Shown piece after piece: positions 46,631 through 58,392 of a DNA stretch of 64,000 bases. Position 1 is the stretch's first letter. Every line of letters begins with the position of its first letter. Below the pieces are notes generated by a model. It was not told the origin of the DNA. It ran no database searches and worked only from the letters and a program-made list of their open reading frames with translations. Origin of the DNA: Cyrtodaria siliqua (lineage: Eukaryota; Mollusca; Bivalvia; Adapedonta; Hiatellidae); NCBI GenBank assembly GCA_037043455.1, contig JAWPHD010010985.1, forward strand, positions 23,875 through 87,874, given 5' to 3'. Made by a program: the position numbers and the translations under genes.

Positions 46631-46636
46631 CACGTC
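46631..46636 (+). repeat. Target-site duplication, right copy
   Basis: CACGTC directly after the terminal CCTACA. Confidence 0.75.
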
Positions 46637-47634
46637 CGTCGAACTGGATGTGTTTCGTTTCGGCAAGGTATATATAGCGGTATACTATTAATTTGTAAGC
46701 GTAAACAAAACAAATTAAAGAATTATATTGGCCATTATCAACGTTTAAAAAAGACGATCGTAATTTTTAACGTATGTTGTAACCTTGTTTTTTTCGTTTA
46801 GACAAAGGACACATGCTATTTTAATAATTACACCCTCTATTTATGACCATGTATTTACTCTATTCATGTTCTTTGTTTACTTCTGTTTTAAAGTGATCTA
46901 TATATGTATATATCAGTTATAAGTTGATTTGCATACTTACATTGACTGTGTTTTGTAATAGTAAATGTATGCTCTCATATACTTGGAGGTAAATACAGAT
47001 ATCTCTGTATTAATCGGTAAACAAGTTCCCAAAGTAATTAAACTTCCGATACACGGTGTTTTTTCATCAGATCATGTAAATTAGATTTATATATCATGAC
47101 TTATATGGGATTTTCCCTGAATTGTTTACGTGTACTTCTTATATGTATAGGACTAAATTGTGTTTTCTGATAAAATATACAGGCAAGTGGTAGTCAAAGT
47201 TTATAAAAATTTACAACTATATTTAACACGTAGTATACAGAATAAATTGTGTCATAAGTTCATACTAGTTGTTCATATTGTGTTTTCCATATCTTTTGCT
47301 ATTTCGATTTTCATGAAATGGACATCTTTCCACTTGATAACTTTACTGTATTTTCCATCTGACCTGTTCCTATCATCCAGTTTTCGTACGATCAGGCCGT
47401 TTGTTAAATTGTTGGTAGCTTTATGATTGATAACTTTATGATTTATAATATTACTGTTGATATTTTGCTCACATTGTATATATGTTATTCTATATATGCT
47501 AATATATGATATTGTAAATATGTACACGCATCCAAGACACCGTCTATTAGCCATTTATTATTAGCCAAGCGGGAGCCAGGCGAATATATTTGTGATTATG
47601 CGCACTGTATGGAAAAGGTGTTACTGGGAACAAC
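46637..47634. other. Spacer, nothing recognised
   Basis: AT-rich, with no coding or repeat pattern supported. Confidence 0.4.
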
Positions 47635-49365
47635 ATAGTGACAACCCGTACCCACGTTTGAATATGGCGAATCACAAAGCAACACCCCGCACCCACGTCT
47701 AAATATGGTCAACAATCTAGCATGCATTATTAAAATATTTCTATCAATGCCTCTGACGTCACGTGTACGAACCCGTTAAGACATCATTGTAAAAGCCAGA
47801 AAATACGTTAACCGTTGAGACGTCATTTTAAACGTCAGATGCAAAACAACATTGCAGTGGAATACGTTATTTTAAGCGCACCCACGTCTAGATATGGTGA
47901 ACAACACAGTGACATCCCGCACCCACGTCTAGATATGGTGAACAACACAGTGACACCCCGCACACACGTATAGATATGATGAACAACACAGTGACACCCC
48001 GCATCCACGTCTAGATATGATGAACAACACACTGACACCCCGCACCCACGTCTGGACCCACGTCTAGATATGGTGAACAACACAGTGACACCTCGGACCC
48101 GCGTCTAGATATGATGAACAACACAGTGACACCCTGCATCCGCGTCTAGATATTGTGAACAACACAGTGACACCCCGCACACACGTCTAGATATGGTGAA
48201 CAACACAGTGATACCCCGCACCCACGTCTAGATATGGTGAACAACACAGTGACACCCCGCACCCACGTCTGGATATGGTGAACGACACAGTGATACCCCG
48301 AATCCATGTCATGATATGGTGAACAACACATTGACACCCCGCACCTACGTCTGGATATGGTGAACATCACTGTGACACCCCGCACCCACGTCTGGATATG
48401 GTGAACGACACAGTGATACCCCGCACCCATGTCATGATATGGTGAACAACACATTGACACCCCGCACCTACGTCTGGATATGGTGAACATCACTGTGACA
48501 CCCCGCACCCACGTCTGGATATGATGAACAACACAGTGACACCCCAACCACGTCTAGATATGGTGAACAACACACTGACACCGTGTACCAACGTCTGGAC
48601 TCCCCGTACCCACGTCTAGATATGGTGAACATCACAGTGACACCCCGCTACCATGGCTAGATATGGTGAACAACACAGTGACACGCCACGTCTAGATATG
48701 AGGAACAACACAGTGATTTACCGTACCCATGTGTAGATATTGTAATCAGAGTGACACCCCGCACCCACGTCTGGACTCCCCGTACTCACGTCTGGATATG
48801 GTAAACAACACAGTGACACCTCTTACCCACATCTGGTTACGGTAAACAACACAGTGACACCCCGTACCCACATATGGATATGGTAAACAACACAGTGACA
48901 CCCCGTACCCACATCTGGATATGGTAAACAACACAGTGACATCCCGTACACACGTCTGGATATGGTAAACAACACAGTGACACCCCGTACACACGTCTGG
49001 ATATGGTAAACAACACAGTGACACCCCGTACACACGTCTGGATATGGTAAACAACACAGTGACACCCCGTACACACGTCTGGATATGGTAAACAACACAG
49101 TGACACCCCGTACCCACGTCTGGATATGGTAAACAACACAGTGACACCCCGTACCCACGTCTGGATATGGTAATTATCACAGTGATGTCCGTATCCACGT
49201 CTAGAAAGGGTTAGACGCGAGAATCATGACTTTTATGGTAGTATGTGGTAAGTTACATACTGCTATACGAGCCATGATTATCACGTAAGAAAGGGCGAAC
49301 AACACAGTACCGACACCGTCTGGATCTTGTGAACAACACAGTAACACCCCATTCATCTATGTTTA
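47635..49365 (+). repeat. 41-bp minisatellite, about 1.7 kb
   Basis: The unit is AACAACACAGTGACACCCCG followed by CACCCACGTCTAGATATGGTG, about 40 copies. Spacing is exactly 41 bp in good stretches (47901, 47942, 47983). Left copies read CTAGATATGGTG and right copies CTGGATATGGTA, so two variants occupy separate halves. Around 48281-48540 a three-unit block (123 bp) is itself repeated. The minus strand has no stops in any of three frames over long stretches. This is a property of the unit, not a gene. Confidence 0.95.
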
Positions 49366-51475
49366 TGTCTATTTTCACAACATGAGTCTGGAAAACCGTA
49401 AACACTGTCATATTCTAGCTCTAAGGTTTGGCAAAGGTTCTGCACACTGAAAGGTCAGCATCAAATAAACAACGCTTCACTTGTACAGTTGCCAAAGAAA
49501 CCATCAAAGATGCCAATTCCTGTTTATTTAAACACCGTCTATACAAAAACACAACGCGTACAGGTTGATATTGTTAAATATAGAAAGGCTACTTATCTTC
49601 AATTAAGAATTGCGTTTTTTTAAATTGAAGTAAAAACAACTGAATGTGAAAACACCCCATGGCTTGTACCATGATTCTATGAGATATAATCGCGTTGATA
49701 ACCGCAAATTGTCAGATGTGAGCACCCCACCAAAACATAACATAGAGGAACCATGTCACACATGTCAGATTCAAAGCTGTAAATATACCAATTGACACTG
49801 ATTGTTTACTCCAATCTTATATACTGGATTATATCCTGTTTGTCACTAGCCCGTTCAACTGCAATGGGTTCAAAAACAATACATATGCTGATAATCACAT
49901 AGAAAGGCCGTTTCAAATTTCTTAAAGAGTTGTGATTTGAGTGACCTATTCACAATTCACCAAAGCTTACTTAGAGCGAAAATAGAAGTAGAGTCCGAAT
50001 ACAGTGGCCCACAAAGTATGGCCCTCAGCCCGCAAAAATGACTCAGAATAGTCACGCTCTTATATAAATATAATGTTAAGCATACTACTAAATAGCTATC
50101 TTACAATAATATAATATAAATATTTATAGATTAGCGTGTATACTCTGATTGTAACGCCAACGACGCGAAGCGGAGCGCAGCATTGAATGTGATTCAAAAT
50201 ATAAACGATTACCGAATCACTATGTCAGTGCCAGCTTCAGTGTAAAAAAGTGCAATTTCTCACAAAATGCGGACCCCACTCCCCAGTTTCTGAATTGAAC
50301 ACGTAGACATACTGTATAGGCAGCGGAATCCCTACGTACAATTAAATATCCGCCTTGATTTCTTTACGTGAGATTTTGCACGTATCACTGATAATTGACT
50401 GATATAGTCAACTATCAGTTATATTTTGAATTTTTTGAACCTAATGCTCCATTCCGCTTTGCGTCACTTACATTACCTTTCATACAATTTCAAATACAAA
50501 AGATAACGGAAACCTGAAAATGTAATACATAGAGGATATTTGTTGTTTTGGAGTGAATAACAGATGCATTCGTGAAAATATAAAATGTTCACACTTCTCG
50601 ATGAAATAAAATCCGTTATTCGTGACAAAACAACAAATTTTCTTTTTATTTTATGCTTAAAGAATAGTACTGCAGTATGCAGAAATTTTTTTGACCACGT
50701 CATTGGCTTAGTATGATAAAATTGCTGTCTTAAATTCCCCATAACTTCTAAACTACTTAACCGATTTCAATAATATACGACTCATTTCCTTAGTTAAGTT
50801 ATTTCCAATCCAATGATATAACTTTATATTAATAACTGTAGCTCATTTTCTTAGTTAGACCAGTTACAGTCAACTGATATATATTTAAACAGTTATTTTT
50901 AAAAAAAAGAAAAAATGTTCTTGATATTGAAAAAAAAAGTAGTTCCGGCAGTGAAAAACTATATTTCACACGTATGAAATGCCACTTTTATCTCATTGCT
51001 AAAATCCACTATTTCACTGCTAAGGATAAAATAAATATTGTTATACATCAGGATATTGAAGTTATTTCTTAGATAAACAAACTACCACTGAACAAATAAC
51101 AAAATTAATTATCACATGTTACTAGCATAGATAAGAGAGAAAATAGATGTAAATTATATAAAGAACTGATTTGTCCAAAACAAAAACGACTTGCAATGTA
51201 GAATATTGAAACTAATTGTTATGGTATGTACACTAACATATACTGACCTTCCATATCTAAAACTACAACTCATAACCATGTCCTATTTTGAAACGTCTTT
51301 TCATTTCCACAGACCACAATAAGAATAACCAAACGGGCGTGTATCACGTATTACTTATACTGCCTGATAACCACGCACTTGTGCAGAACATTTGACAGAC
51401 GTTAGAATCGAGTATGGAATCTGGTTAGAACCATTACCGTAACATTGTGGTATTGTGAGCGATCTTACGATGATA
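49366..51475. other. Spacer, no supported gene
   Basis: It contains a small hairpin at about 50389-50421 (ACTGATAATTGACT ... AGTCAACTATCAGT). Otherwise AT-rich with nothing recognisable. Confidence 0.4.
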
Positions 51476-51925
51476 CGCATGATGCGAAGTTACGATGGCG
51501 ATGATACTATGGTAATATGAAACAATGGCGATGTTACGATGGCGATAATACTATGGTAATATGAAACAATGGCGATGTTACGATGGCGATGAAACTATAC
51601 TACAATAAAACAATGGCGATTTTAAGATGGCGATGATACTATGGTACGATGAAACAATGGCGATGTTACGACGGCGATGATATTATGGTAAGATAAAACA
51701 ATGGCAATGTTATGATGGCGATGATACTATGGTACGATGAAACAATGGCGATGTTTACGATGGCGATGATACTATGGTACGATGAAACAATGGCGATGTT
51801 ACGATGGCGATGATACTATGGTACGATGAAACATGGCGATGATACTAGGGTACGATGCAACTTTAGCGATGTTACGATGACTATGATTCTATGGTACGAT
51901 GGATGAAACAATGGCGATTTTACCA
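51476..51925 (+). repeat. 44-bp minisatellite
   Basis: The unit is ACAATGGCGATGTTACGATG followed by GCGATGATACTATGGTACGATGAA, about ten copies at 44-bp spacing (51522, 51566). Sub-repeats of CGATG give it a finer periodicity. Confidence 0.93.
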
Positions 51926-51939
51926 TTAAAAGCATCCTC

Positions 51940-52155
51940 GTCATCGTTAACTTCGCATCATTTACATCGTAACATCGCATCATCGTCATCGTAACATCGC
52001 ATTCTCGCCATCGTAACATCACAACCTCAAATAATCATACAATAATATAATCACAAAATGGGTTACATCGCCATAGTAACATCACAAAATTATCGCGTCA
52101 TCGTTCATTTGCACATAATACTATGGCATCATCGTATCGGCATCATATCACCATC
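51940..52155 (-). repeat. Inverted continuation of the CGATG array
   Basis: Here the complementary motifs CATCGTAACATCGCATCATC and CATCGTCATCGTAACATC appear. The region therefore reads as the opposite strand of the 51476 array, making the whole about 680 bp partly self-complementary. Confidence 0.75.
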
Positions 52156-52360
52156 GTGGAGTGCGTGGTTCAGTGGTAGAGCGCCGAACTCCTGATCGAG
52201 AGGTCGTGGGTTCGATCCTCCGTCGAGGCCACGTTATTTATCCTTGAGCAAGATAATTAATCCACATTGCTTAGTACTTAGTACCAAGAAGCCATCGAGA
52301 GTGATTAATCTAAGTTACAAGAACTTGTTCCGCAATCGATGTCAAATAAATATGTTTAAA
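52156..52360 (+). mobile_element. tRNA-headed SINE family B, copy 3
   Basis: It starts GTGGAGTGCGTGGTTCAGTG, with GTAGAGCGCC, B box GTGGGTTCGATCC, CTTGAGCAAGATAATTAATC, CCATCGAGAGTGATT and the tail CAATCGATGTCAAATAAATA. The acceptor arms do not pair. It is the fullest family-B copy and is inserted at the end of the CGATG array. Confidence 0.82.
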
Positions 52361-52654
52361 CATATCACCATCGTAACATTACTTTTTAAAAATCAATATC
52401 TTTTCAGAACTAAATGGTTTCAATATAGGTCCTTTCCCTCTAAACAGCTACAGGACAGCCCCATACCATTATACATTCTGTCGTTCAACTACAGGACAGC
52501 CCCACACCATTAAACCTTCTGTCGTTCTGTCGAGATATATGACTATATATATAAACAAAGCACATGGTTGGACTTATGCACATTCTTGCTGTCCTATGTA
52601 TGTTAGAACTTTAAGCTTTTTATAATCGGGTATATAAGATTGGAGTAAACAAAT
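52361..52654. other. Short spacer with a 50-bp direct repeat
   Basis: ACTACAGGACAGCCCCACACC-like text (GACAGCCCCA(T/C)ACCATTA, TTCTGTCGTTC) occurs twice at about 52448-52530. Confidence 0.6.
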
Positions 52655-52890
52655 GCGTGCCGAGGTGTTAACGACCTTGCGTTGTAAACCTTCTCGCCTC
52701 TCACCGCTGCGGGTTCGAATCCCACTGGGAACTCGACTTGTAAGTGAGGAAGTGTCGATTCTCTACGGATGGCGGGAGGTGTACAGTATTGGTTCTATCC
52801 AGGAAAAGTGGGTGGTCTGACTCCACCACAAGAAAAAAATCAACCGTCATATATAACCTTACATGTGTTGAAAATGACGTAAAATCACCA
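52655..52890 (+). mobile_element. SINE family A, copy 2 (fullest)
   Basis: The head is GTGCCGAGGTGTTAACGACC, then GCCTCTCACCGCTGCGGGTTC and AATCCCACTGGGA, a class II (Leu/Ser-like) tRNA with a variable arm. The body is CGACTTGTAAGTGAGGAAG, GGCGGGAGGTGTACAGT and GGTTCTATCCAGGAAAA. The tail is CCTTACATGTGTTGAAAATGACG. Confidence 0.85.
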
Positions 52891-53159
52891 AATGCATTAT
52901 TATGCTAGGGCAAATACTTATATTCTTTTCTCTGACTTCATTTTTAAAACATATCTACACATTGGATTGATTGTAAGTTTCGAATTCCCTTAACCAAACT
53001 TAGATTCTCCCCTCAAAAACTGACATAATATGGAAGATGGCATAAAACATCCATTTGGAAGAAGGAACTTTTCAAATCTGTAACTCACTAGAAGATATAT
53101 CTGGGTTTATTCTTAAATATCCTTTATACCACGAACATAGATGATTGTTGTTTTGTGTT
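52891..53159. other. Spacer between two SINEs
   Basis: AT-rich; nothing recognised. Confidence 0.4.
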
Positions 53160-53391
53160 TAACGTAATTTTTCAGTACATTTTAGGCTATGTATGGCGTC
53201 AATGTTTTGTGATGAAGGCAAACCAACCACATATTCCTAGGTAGAACCAGTACTGTATACCTCCCGCCATCCGTAGAATCGACACTTTCTCACTTACAAG
53301 TTGAGCTCCTAGCGGGATTCGAACCCGCAGCGGTGAGAGGCGAGAAGGTTTACAACGAACGTCGTTAACCCCTCGACCACGGATGCGCTTG
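53160..53391 (-). mobile_element. SINE family A, copy 3
   Basis: The minus-strand copy contains GGTCGAGGGGTTAACGACG, the B box GCGGGTTCGAATCCC, and the shared body to the TGAAAAAxTACGTTA tail. It is nearly full length. Confidence 0.82.
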
Positions 53392-53483
53392 AACATAGAG
53401 GCGAATAGAGGTGAATATTATATATTCTGTGATGAATTATAGAAATTTCCCAGTTTGAGAAAATCTATAACATATCCCTTCCT

Positions 53484-53524
53484 CTACTGTGCTATCTCTC
53501 CTAGTGTGCAAGATAGCACAGTAG
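53484..53524. repeat. 14-bp-arm hairpin
   Basis: CTACTGTGCTATCT and its exact reverse complement, separated by 13 bases. Confidence 0.8.
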
Positions 53525-53680
53525 CCAAATGTTATGAACTAAACTACAGACGTCACGATATTACGTCACGAATTGACGTCATGATATTACTCCGCGCTGT
53601 CGCCAAAGGAGTGACAGAAGAAGGAATACTTGTGTCAAAAGACGATTGGAAAGAAATTCATCACAGAATATATATTATAC

Positions 53681-53842
53681 AGTTTAATTAACATTTTTGT
53701 CGTGATACGGGAAATAATTCACTCGTGAGAAATATTCTTGCGATATAGAAACTCGTGCAAAAACGCACTCGTTTCTATATCGCAAGAATCTTTCTCACTC
53801 GGGAATATTTTCCCGTATCACTTCAACCATGTTAATTAAACT
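53681..53842. mobile_element. Foldback MITE-like palindrome, about 162 bp
   Basis: The outer ends AGTTTAATTAACAT and ATGTTAATTAAACT pair, as do GTGATACGGGAAA and TTTCCCGTATCAC and the inner TTCTTGCGATATAGAAAC. The loop is about 8 bases. There are a few mismatches between arms. No target-site duplication is clear. Confidence 0.75.
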
Positions 53843-53904
53843 CTATTTAATTGACCTAATATTTCAAAAGGATTTGCTGAAATGAGTAACCATGCCAAGT
53901 ATGT

Positions 53905-54190
53905 TTACCACGTATATCTGTCTGCATAGTAGATGAAAAAACAAAACAAAACGAACTGGAAATGCTTTCTCATTTTTGTTTGATCTAAATGTTGATCCTT
54001 TAAACAGGAATTTAAATTGTTTACAAAATCAATTAAACCGTTCAATGAGCAGAACATATTAAATGTCATTTCATTATTATACTGGCTCGACTTTGTTAAA
54101 TTTACAAATTGGATCTCGTCTGAATTAAGGTCTCTGCCGATTATTGTAAAATAGAAAATCATTATATTCCCTCGGTGTATTTGTAATCCC
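53905..54190 (-). pseudogene. Coding fragment K, copy 1 (unknown protein)
   Basis: The open minus-strand frame includes NIMIFYFTIIGRDLNSDEI, then FVNLTK and, after a gap, NMFCSLNGLIDFVNNLNS. Related but broken copies lie at 62407-62468 and 62530-62790 on the same strand. Differences between copies are mostly conservative at the protein level (F/L, I/L, D/N, Q/K, V/I). This indicates descent from a real coding sequence, either a duplicated host gene or a transposon frame. I do not recognise the family. This copy is open for about 100 codons and could be an exon of an active gene. Confidence 0.45.
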
Positions 54191-54370
54191 TCTATTTGTT
54201 CCCTATATATTCCCACGGTGTATTCCCTCTATGTATTCTCTCTATATGTTCCCTATATATTCCCTCTATATATTCCAATATACTTTATATATTCCCTTTA
54301 TAGTGTACATATTCCCTCTTTAGACCTGAATTTAAAGTAATATTATTTGATACATATCTTAACATGATAA
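54191..54370 (+). repeat. Degenerate ATATATTCCCTCT repeats
   Basis: Loose repeats of TATATATTCCCTCT / TATGTTCCCTAT, adjoining coding fragment K. A similar short tract adjoins the copy at 62790. Confidence 0.65.
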
Positions 54371-54856
54371 TATACTGAAAGGAAAAAGAAACGCAGGGTG
54401 CGTATTTCCGCTATATATTGTATGTTTAATATGCTACTGCTAATCGAATGGTACAGGGCGCCATTAGGCCTGTCCTTTTAGAAAGAATGTTTAAACAGCA
54501 CTTACCACACCAATGGTTACCCCTTTAAAGTTTCATTATCGTCAGAATGCGCATTTGGCTCAAGCAGGTGAGCAAACTTAGGCTTTAAATGTTGCAATCA
54601 CTTAACATTAAATACAGTACTGAACTGGCTCAATTTTTCAAAGAGGAACTTCAGCATTTATGAATTTCTTGTTACAACGTGTACTGTGATTAAAACGTCT
54701 ACAACATCACAGTTGTGTACTTTCTCTAACTAACTGCACTTTTTCTTTTTACAAAACATCTTGGGATTTCCTTGGAATATATATGGAATTAAGTGTGCAG
54801 TATATGCAATATATAGCGGAAATACGCACCCTGCGTTTCCTTTTCCTTTCAGTATA
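54371..54856 (+). mobile_element. MITE family J, copy 2 (complete)
   Basis: It is 486 bp. The TIRs begin TATACTGAAAGGAAAAAGAA and continue ACGCAGGGTGCGTATTTCCG, mirrored at the right as CGGAAATACGCACCCTGCGT ... CCTTTCAGTATA, about 50 bp each and nearly perfect. The body contains no frame. Flanking TA suggests Tc1/mariner-type mobilisation. Confidence 0.9.
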
Positions 54857-56764
54857 TATACGTTCGTATCGTTGATAATAAATATTAATATTAATTATGC
54901 ACAAGTTATGTTAGATACAATTTGACATTAACACTTTGTATTAATTTCCCATAACTTATTTGTTTATTAATTACACGTCGTTATATATGAGTTATGCATT
55001 CATGAGCGTCACGCCTATTGTTTGATACATACAAAAATCCACCGTCAAGAAAACACGTTATAGGTTCTTACGTATGATTTAAACATATTGTATTGCCATA
55101 TAATATGCAAACGGGTTGAGATACAACTTCTAACAACATTAGTTACGGCCCTTCCCAATACAATATATTACAAAAATGTACATGGCTAAGCTAGTAGTTA
55201 CATAGTATATATACACATTGTTGGTTTAACAATGCATACATATATATTGTTTCTTATTGAACTTTTCGTGATTTTTAAAAATCATGATTGTTATGGTCGA
55301 GCAGTATCCAAATGCTCAGTTTCACGGGGTTTAAAGGTACATTAAATATCATTTAAACAGTCACGGTGCAATACAATGCGTCAATTACGAACATTTTTTT
55401 TTTTAAAGTTCTGTCCAAAATATCTGGCAACCTAGCATGATGTCAATTAAAACGATAAAATGACACGATGTTACGATGATGGCACTAACAGAAATCCGTA
55501 CAATTGCAATGCTTGTGATCAGCCCCGGAATTGGGCGGGATTTTTTTGCCTCACGACAACCATGTATAACGTTATTGTTATATGATGTTATGGTTTAATG
55601 TTACAATAACTCCTACACCTCTGTTAATTATTAATTCACACGTAGTCACGGAATGGTGAAAATGACAGTTATAGGAAAATGGAAACATAGTGGGCATTAT
55701 TGTTTTCTGTCCGATATATGGTGTGATAAGATCACATAAAATGTTTGGTAGGCAGTAAAGGTTGTTTAATTCATATCAGAAGTTAATTCCGGGCCCACGT
55801 GTGCCATAGTCGAGTATAAGTTACACACTGTAATACATTATTTTTCTCGTCTGCCGTAGTATCATAAAGGTGCGGTCAGCAGTCGTCTGCTAGAGTTTCC
55901 CAAAGGTATATGGTTTCTAAGGATGGTCCTGTATGTGGCATGACAGGTTCATTTCATTATATGTTGTTGGTTCATGAATGTGTTCTATGGTTGTGACTGT
56001 TTGTTTGTGTTTTTAAAAAGAAAAGAAAAAAAAGGAATCAGCACAACTGTCTGTTTTGAAACGGTGATTAAAAAGTGATTTGAAAAACGGCAGTTTACTA
56101 TACACATATATTATGTACCTTTATATACTTAGTTGCGAAAGAAACTGTACATTTTGAAATTTTACTTTACACCCCTATCCCCTTTATCAAGCGACAGTCC
56201 TTTATTTATTCAACCAAAAGGGGGAAAAAATGACAACTTGATAATTTTTTATGCAATGATAAAATCTTTGGTACCAAACATGACATATTAATTTTGGCAT
56301 TTATACAAGTAATTCTAAAAACAACTCAGTGCACACTTTCTTTTGCAAGTAAGCTGTGTACACTTTCCTTTGTAACTCAGTATATATATATATTGATGCA
56401 CTACAGGATGTATATGTCATTACCCGACAGTGTAGAAAAACAAACAGATTTGGGTATGCTTTTTTAAATCGTATTTAAATGATTTAAAAAGTGTGTACAC
56501 TCATGAAGAAGGAGTGTACACTCATGAAGAAGGAGTACACTCATGAAGAAGCTTCAATACCATGTGCAATACAGATACTTAAGTGTACTGAACAAAATAA
56601 GGATAGCAGGACTCTTTAGGGACATAGATTAAACATATGAACATTGATTTACTTGTTTGAATCTTTTATACATGCTAGGTAAGGATGTGATTTACGACTA
56701 CCACAATGGGAGTTCAGACAAAAAAAACAGGTCGCATACATGAAATACCCGTCTGTATTAACAG
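54857..56764. other. Spacer, nothing recognised
   Basis: AT-rich. A 17-bp block with TGTACACTCATGAAGAAGG occurs three times at about 56490-56550. No gene or element is supported. Confidence 0.45.
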
Positions 56765-58138
56765 ACAGATGATGTATGGGGGATTCCCGTCTGTAACAGC
56801 GACACATAGCGCTATGTGAATTACAAGTCTATGTGGCGGTATGTAAGATACATGCACCCATCTATAACAGTGACCCATAGCGTTATGTGAATTACAAGTC
56901 TGTACTGCGGTATGTGAGATGCCCGTCTATAACAGTGACACAAAGCGCTATGTGAATTACAAGTCTATATGACGGTATGTGAGATGCCCGTCTATAACAG
57001 TGACACATAGCGCTATGTGAATTACAAGTCTATATGACGGTATGTGAGATGCCCGTCTATAACAGTGACACATAGCGCTATGTGAATTACCAGTCTATAT
57101 AGCGGTATGTGAGATGCCCGTCTATAACAGTGACACATAGCGCTATGTGAATTACCAGTCTATAAGTCGGTATGTGAGATGCCCGTCTATAACAGTGACA
57201 CATAGCGCTATGTGAATTACCAGTCTATATAGCGGTATGTGAGATACATGTACCCATCTATAACAGTGACACATAGCGCTATGTGAATTACCAGTCTATA
57301 TAGCGGTATGTGAGATACATGTACCCATCTATAACAGTGACACATAGCGCTATGTGAATTACCAGTCTATATAGCGGTATGTGAGATACATGTACCCATC
57401 TATAACAGTGACACATAGCGCTATGTGAATTACCAGCCTATATAGCGGTATGTGAGATACATGTACCCGTCTATAACAGTGACCCATAAAGATATGTGAA
57501 TTACAAGTCTATGTGGCGGTATGTAAGATACATGCACCCATCTATAACAGTGACCCATAGCGTTATGTGAATTACAAGTCTGTACTGCGGTATGTGAGAT
57601 GCCCGTCTATAACAGTGACACAAAGCGCTATGTGAATTACAAGTCTATATGACGGTATGTGAGATGCCCGTCTATAACAGTGACACATAGCGCTATGTGA
57701 ATTACAAGTCTATATGACGGTATGTGAGATGCCCGTCTATAACAGTGACACATAGCGCTATGTGAATTACCAGTCTATATAGCGGTATGTGAGATGCCCG
57801 TCTATAACAGTGACACATAGCGCTATGTGAATTACCAGTCTATAAGTCGGTATGTGAGATGCCCGTCTATAACAGTGACACATAGCGCTATGTGAATTAC
57901 CAGTCTATATAGCGGTATGTGAGATACATGTACCCATCTATAACAGTGACACATAGCGCTATGTGAATTACCAGTCTATATAGCGGTATGTGAGATACAT
58001 GTACCCATCTATAACAGTGACACATAGCGCTATGTGAATTACCAGTCTATATAGCGGTATGTGAGATACATGTACCCATCTATAACAGTGACACATAGCG
58101 CTATGTGAATTACCAGTCTATATAGCGGTATGTGAGTT
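56765..58138 (+). repeat. 65/70-bp satellite with a 680-bp internal duplication
   Basis: The unit is ACAGTGACACATAGCGCTAT then GTGAATTACCAGTCTATATA then GCGGTATGTGAGATGCCCGT then CTATA. A longer form carries ACATGTACCCATC instead of GCCCGTC. Each unit contains the palindrome ACATAGCGCTATGT. The stretch from 56821 repeats essentially identically from 57501 (offset 680), including its rare variants, for about 600 bp. Confidence 0.95.
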
Positions 58139-58392
58139 ACCCGTCTACGTAGCAGGTAAACATGGCGGTATGTGAGTTACCCGTCTACGTAGCAGGTAAA
58201 CATGGCGGTATGTGAGTTACCCGTCTATACGTAGCAGGTAAACATGGCGGTATGTGAGTTACCCGTCTATACGTAGCAGGTAAACATGGCGGTATGTGAG
58301 TTACCCGTCTATACGTAGCAGGTAAACATGGCGGTATGTGAGTTACCCGTCTATACGTAGCAGGTAAACATGGCGGTATGTGAGATGCACGT
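58139..58392 (+). repeat. 40-43-bp satellite derived from the preceding array
   Basis: The unit is ACCCGTCTATACGTAGCAGG then TAAACATGGCGGTATGTGAGTT, six copies. The first two copies lack the ATA. It shares GGCGGTATGTGAG with the 65-bp unit, so it grew from it. Confidence 0.93.

Noticed and set aside
47835..49198. Minus-strand Cys/Val/Gly-rich open frames
   Set aside because: Three frames are open at once over a 41-bp tandem repeat; no splice or start context.
52156..52232. Functional tRNA gene
   Set aside because: Same family B SINE head; acceptor arms unpaired and the shared SINE body continues.
56765..58138. CRISPR-like array
   Set aside because: Units are contiguous repeats of 65/70 bp without unique spacers, in an intron-bearing animal genome; it is a satellite.
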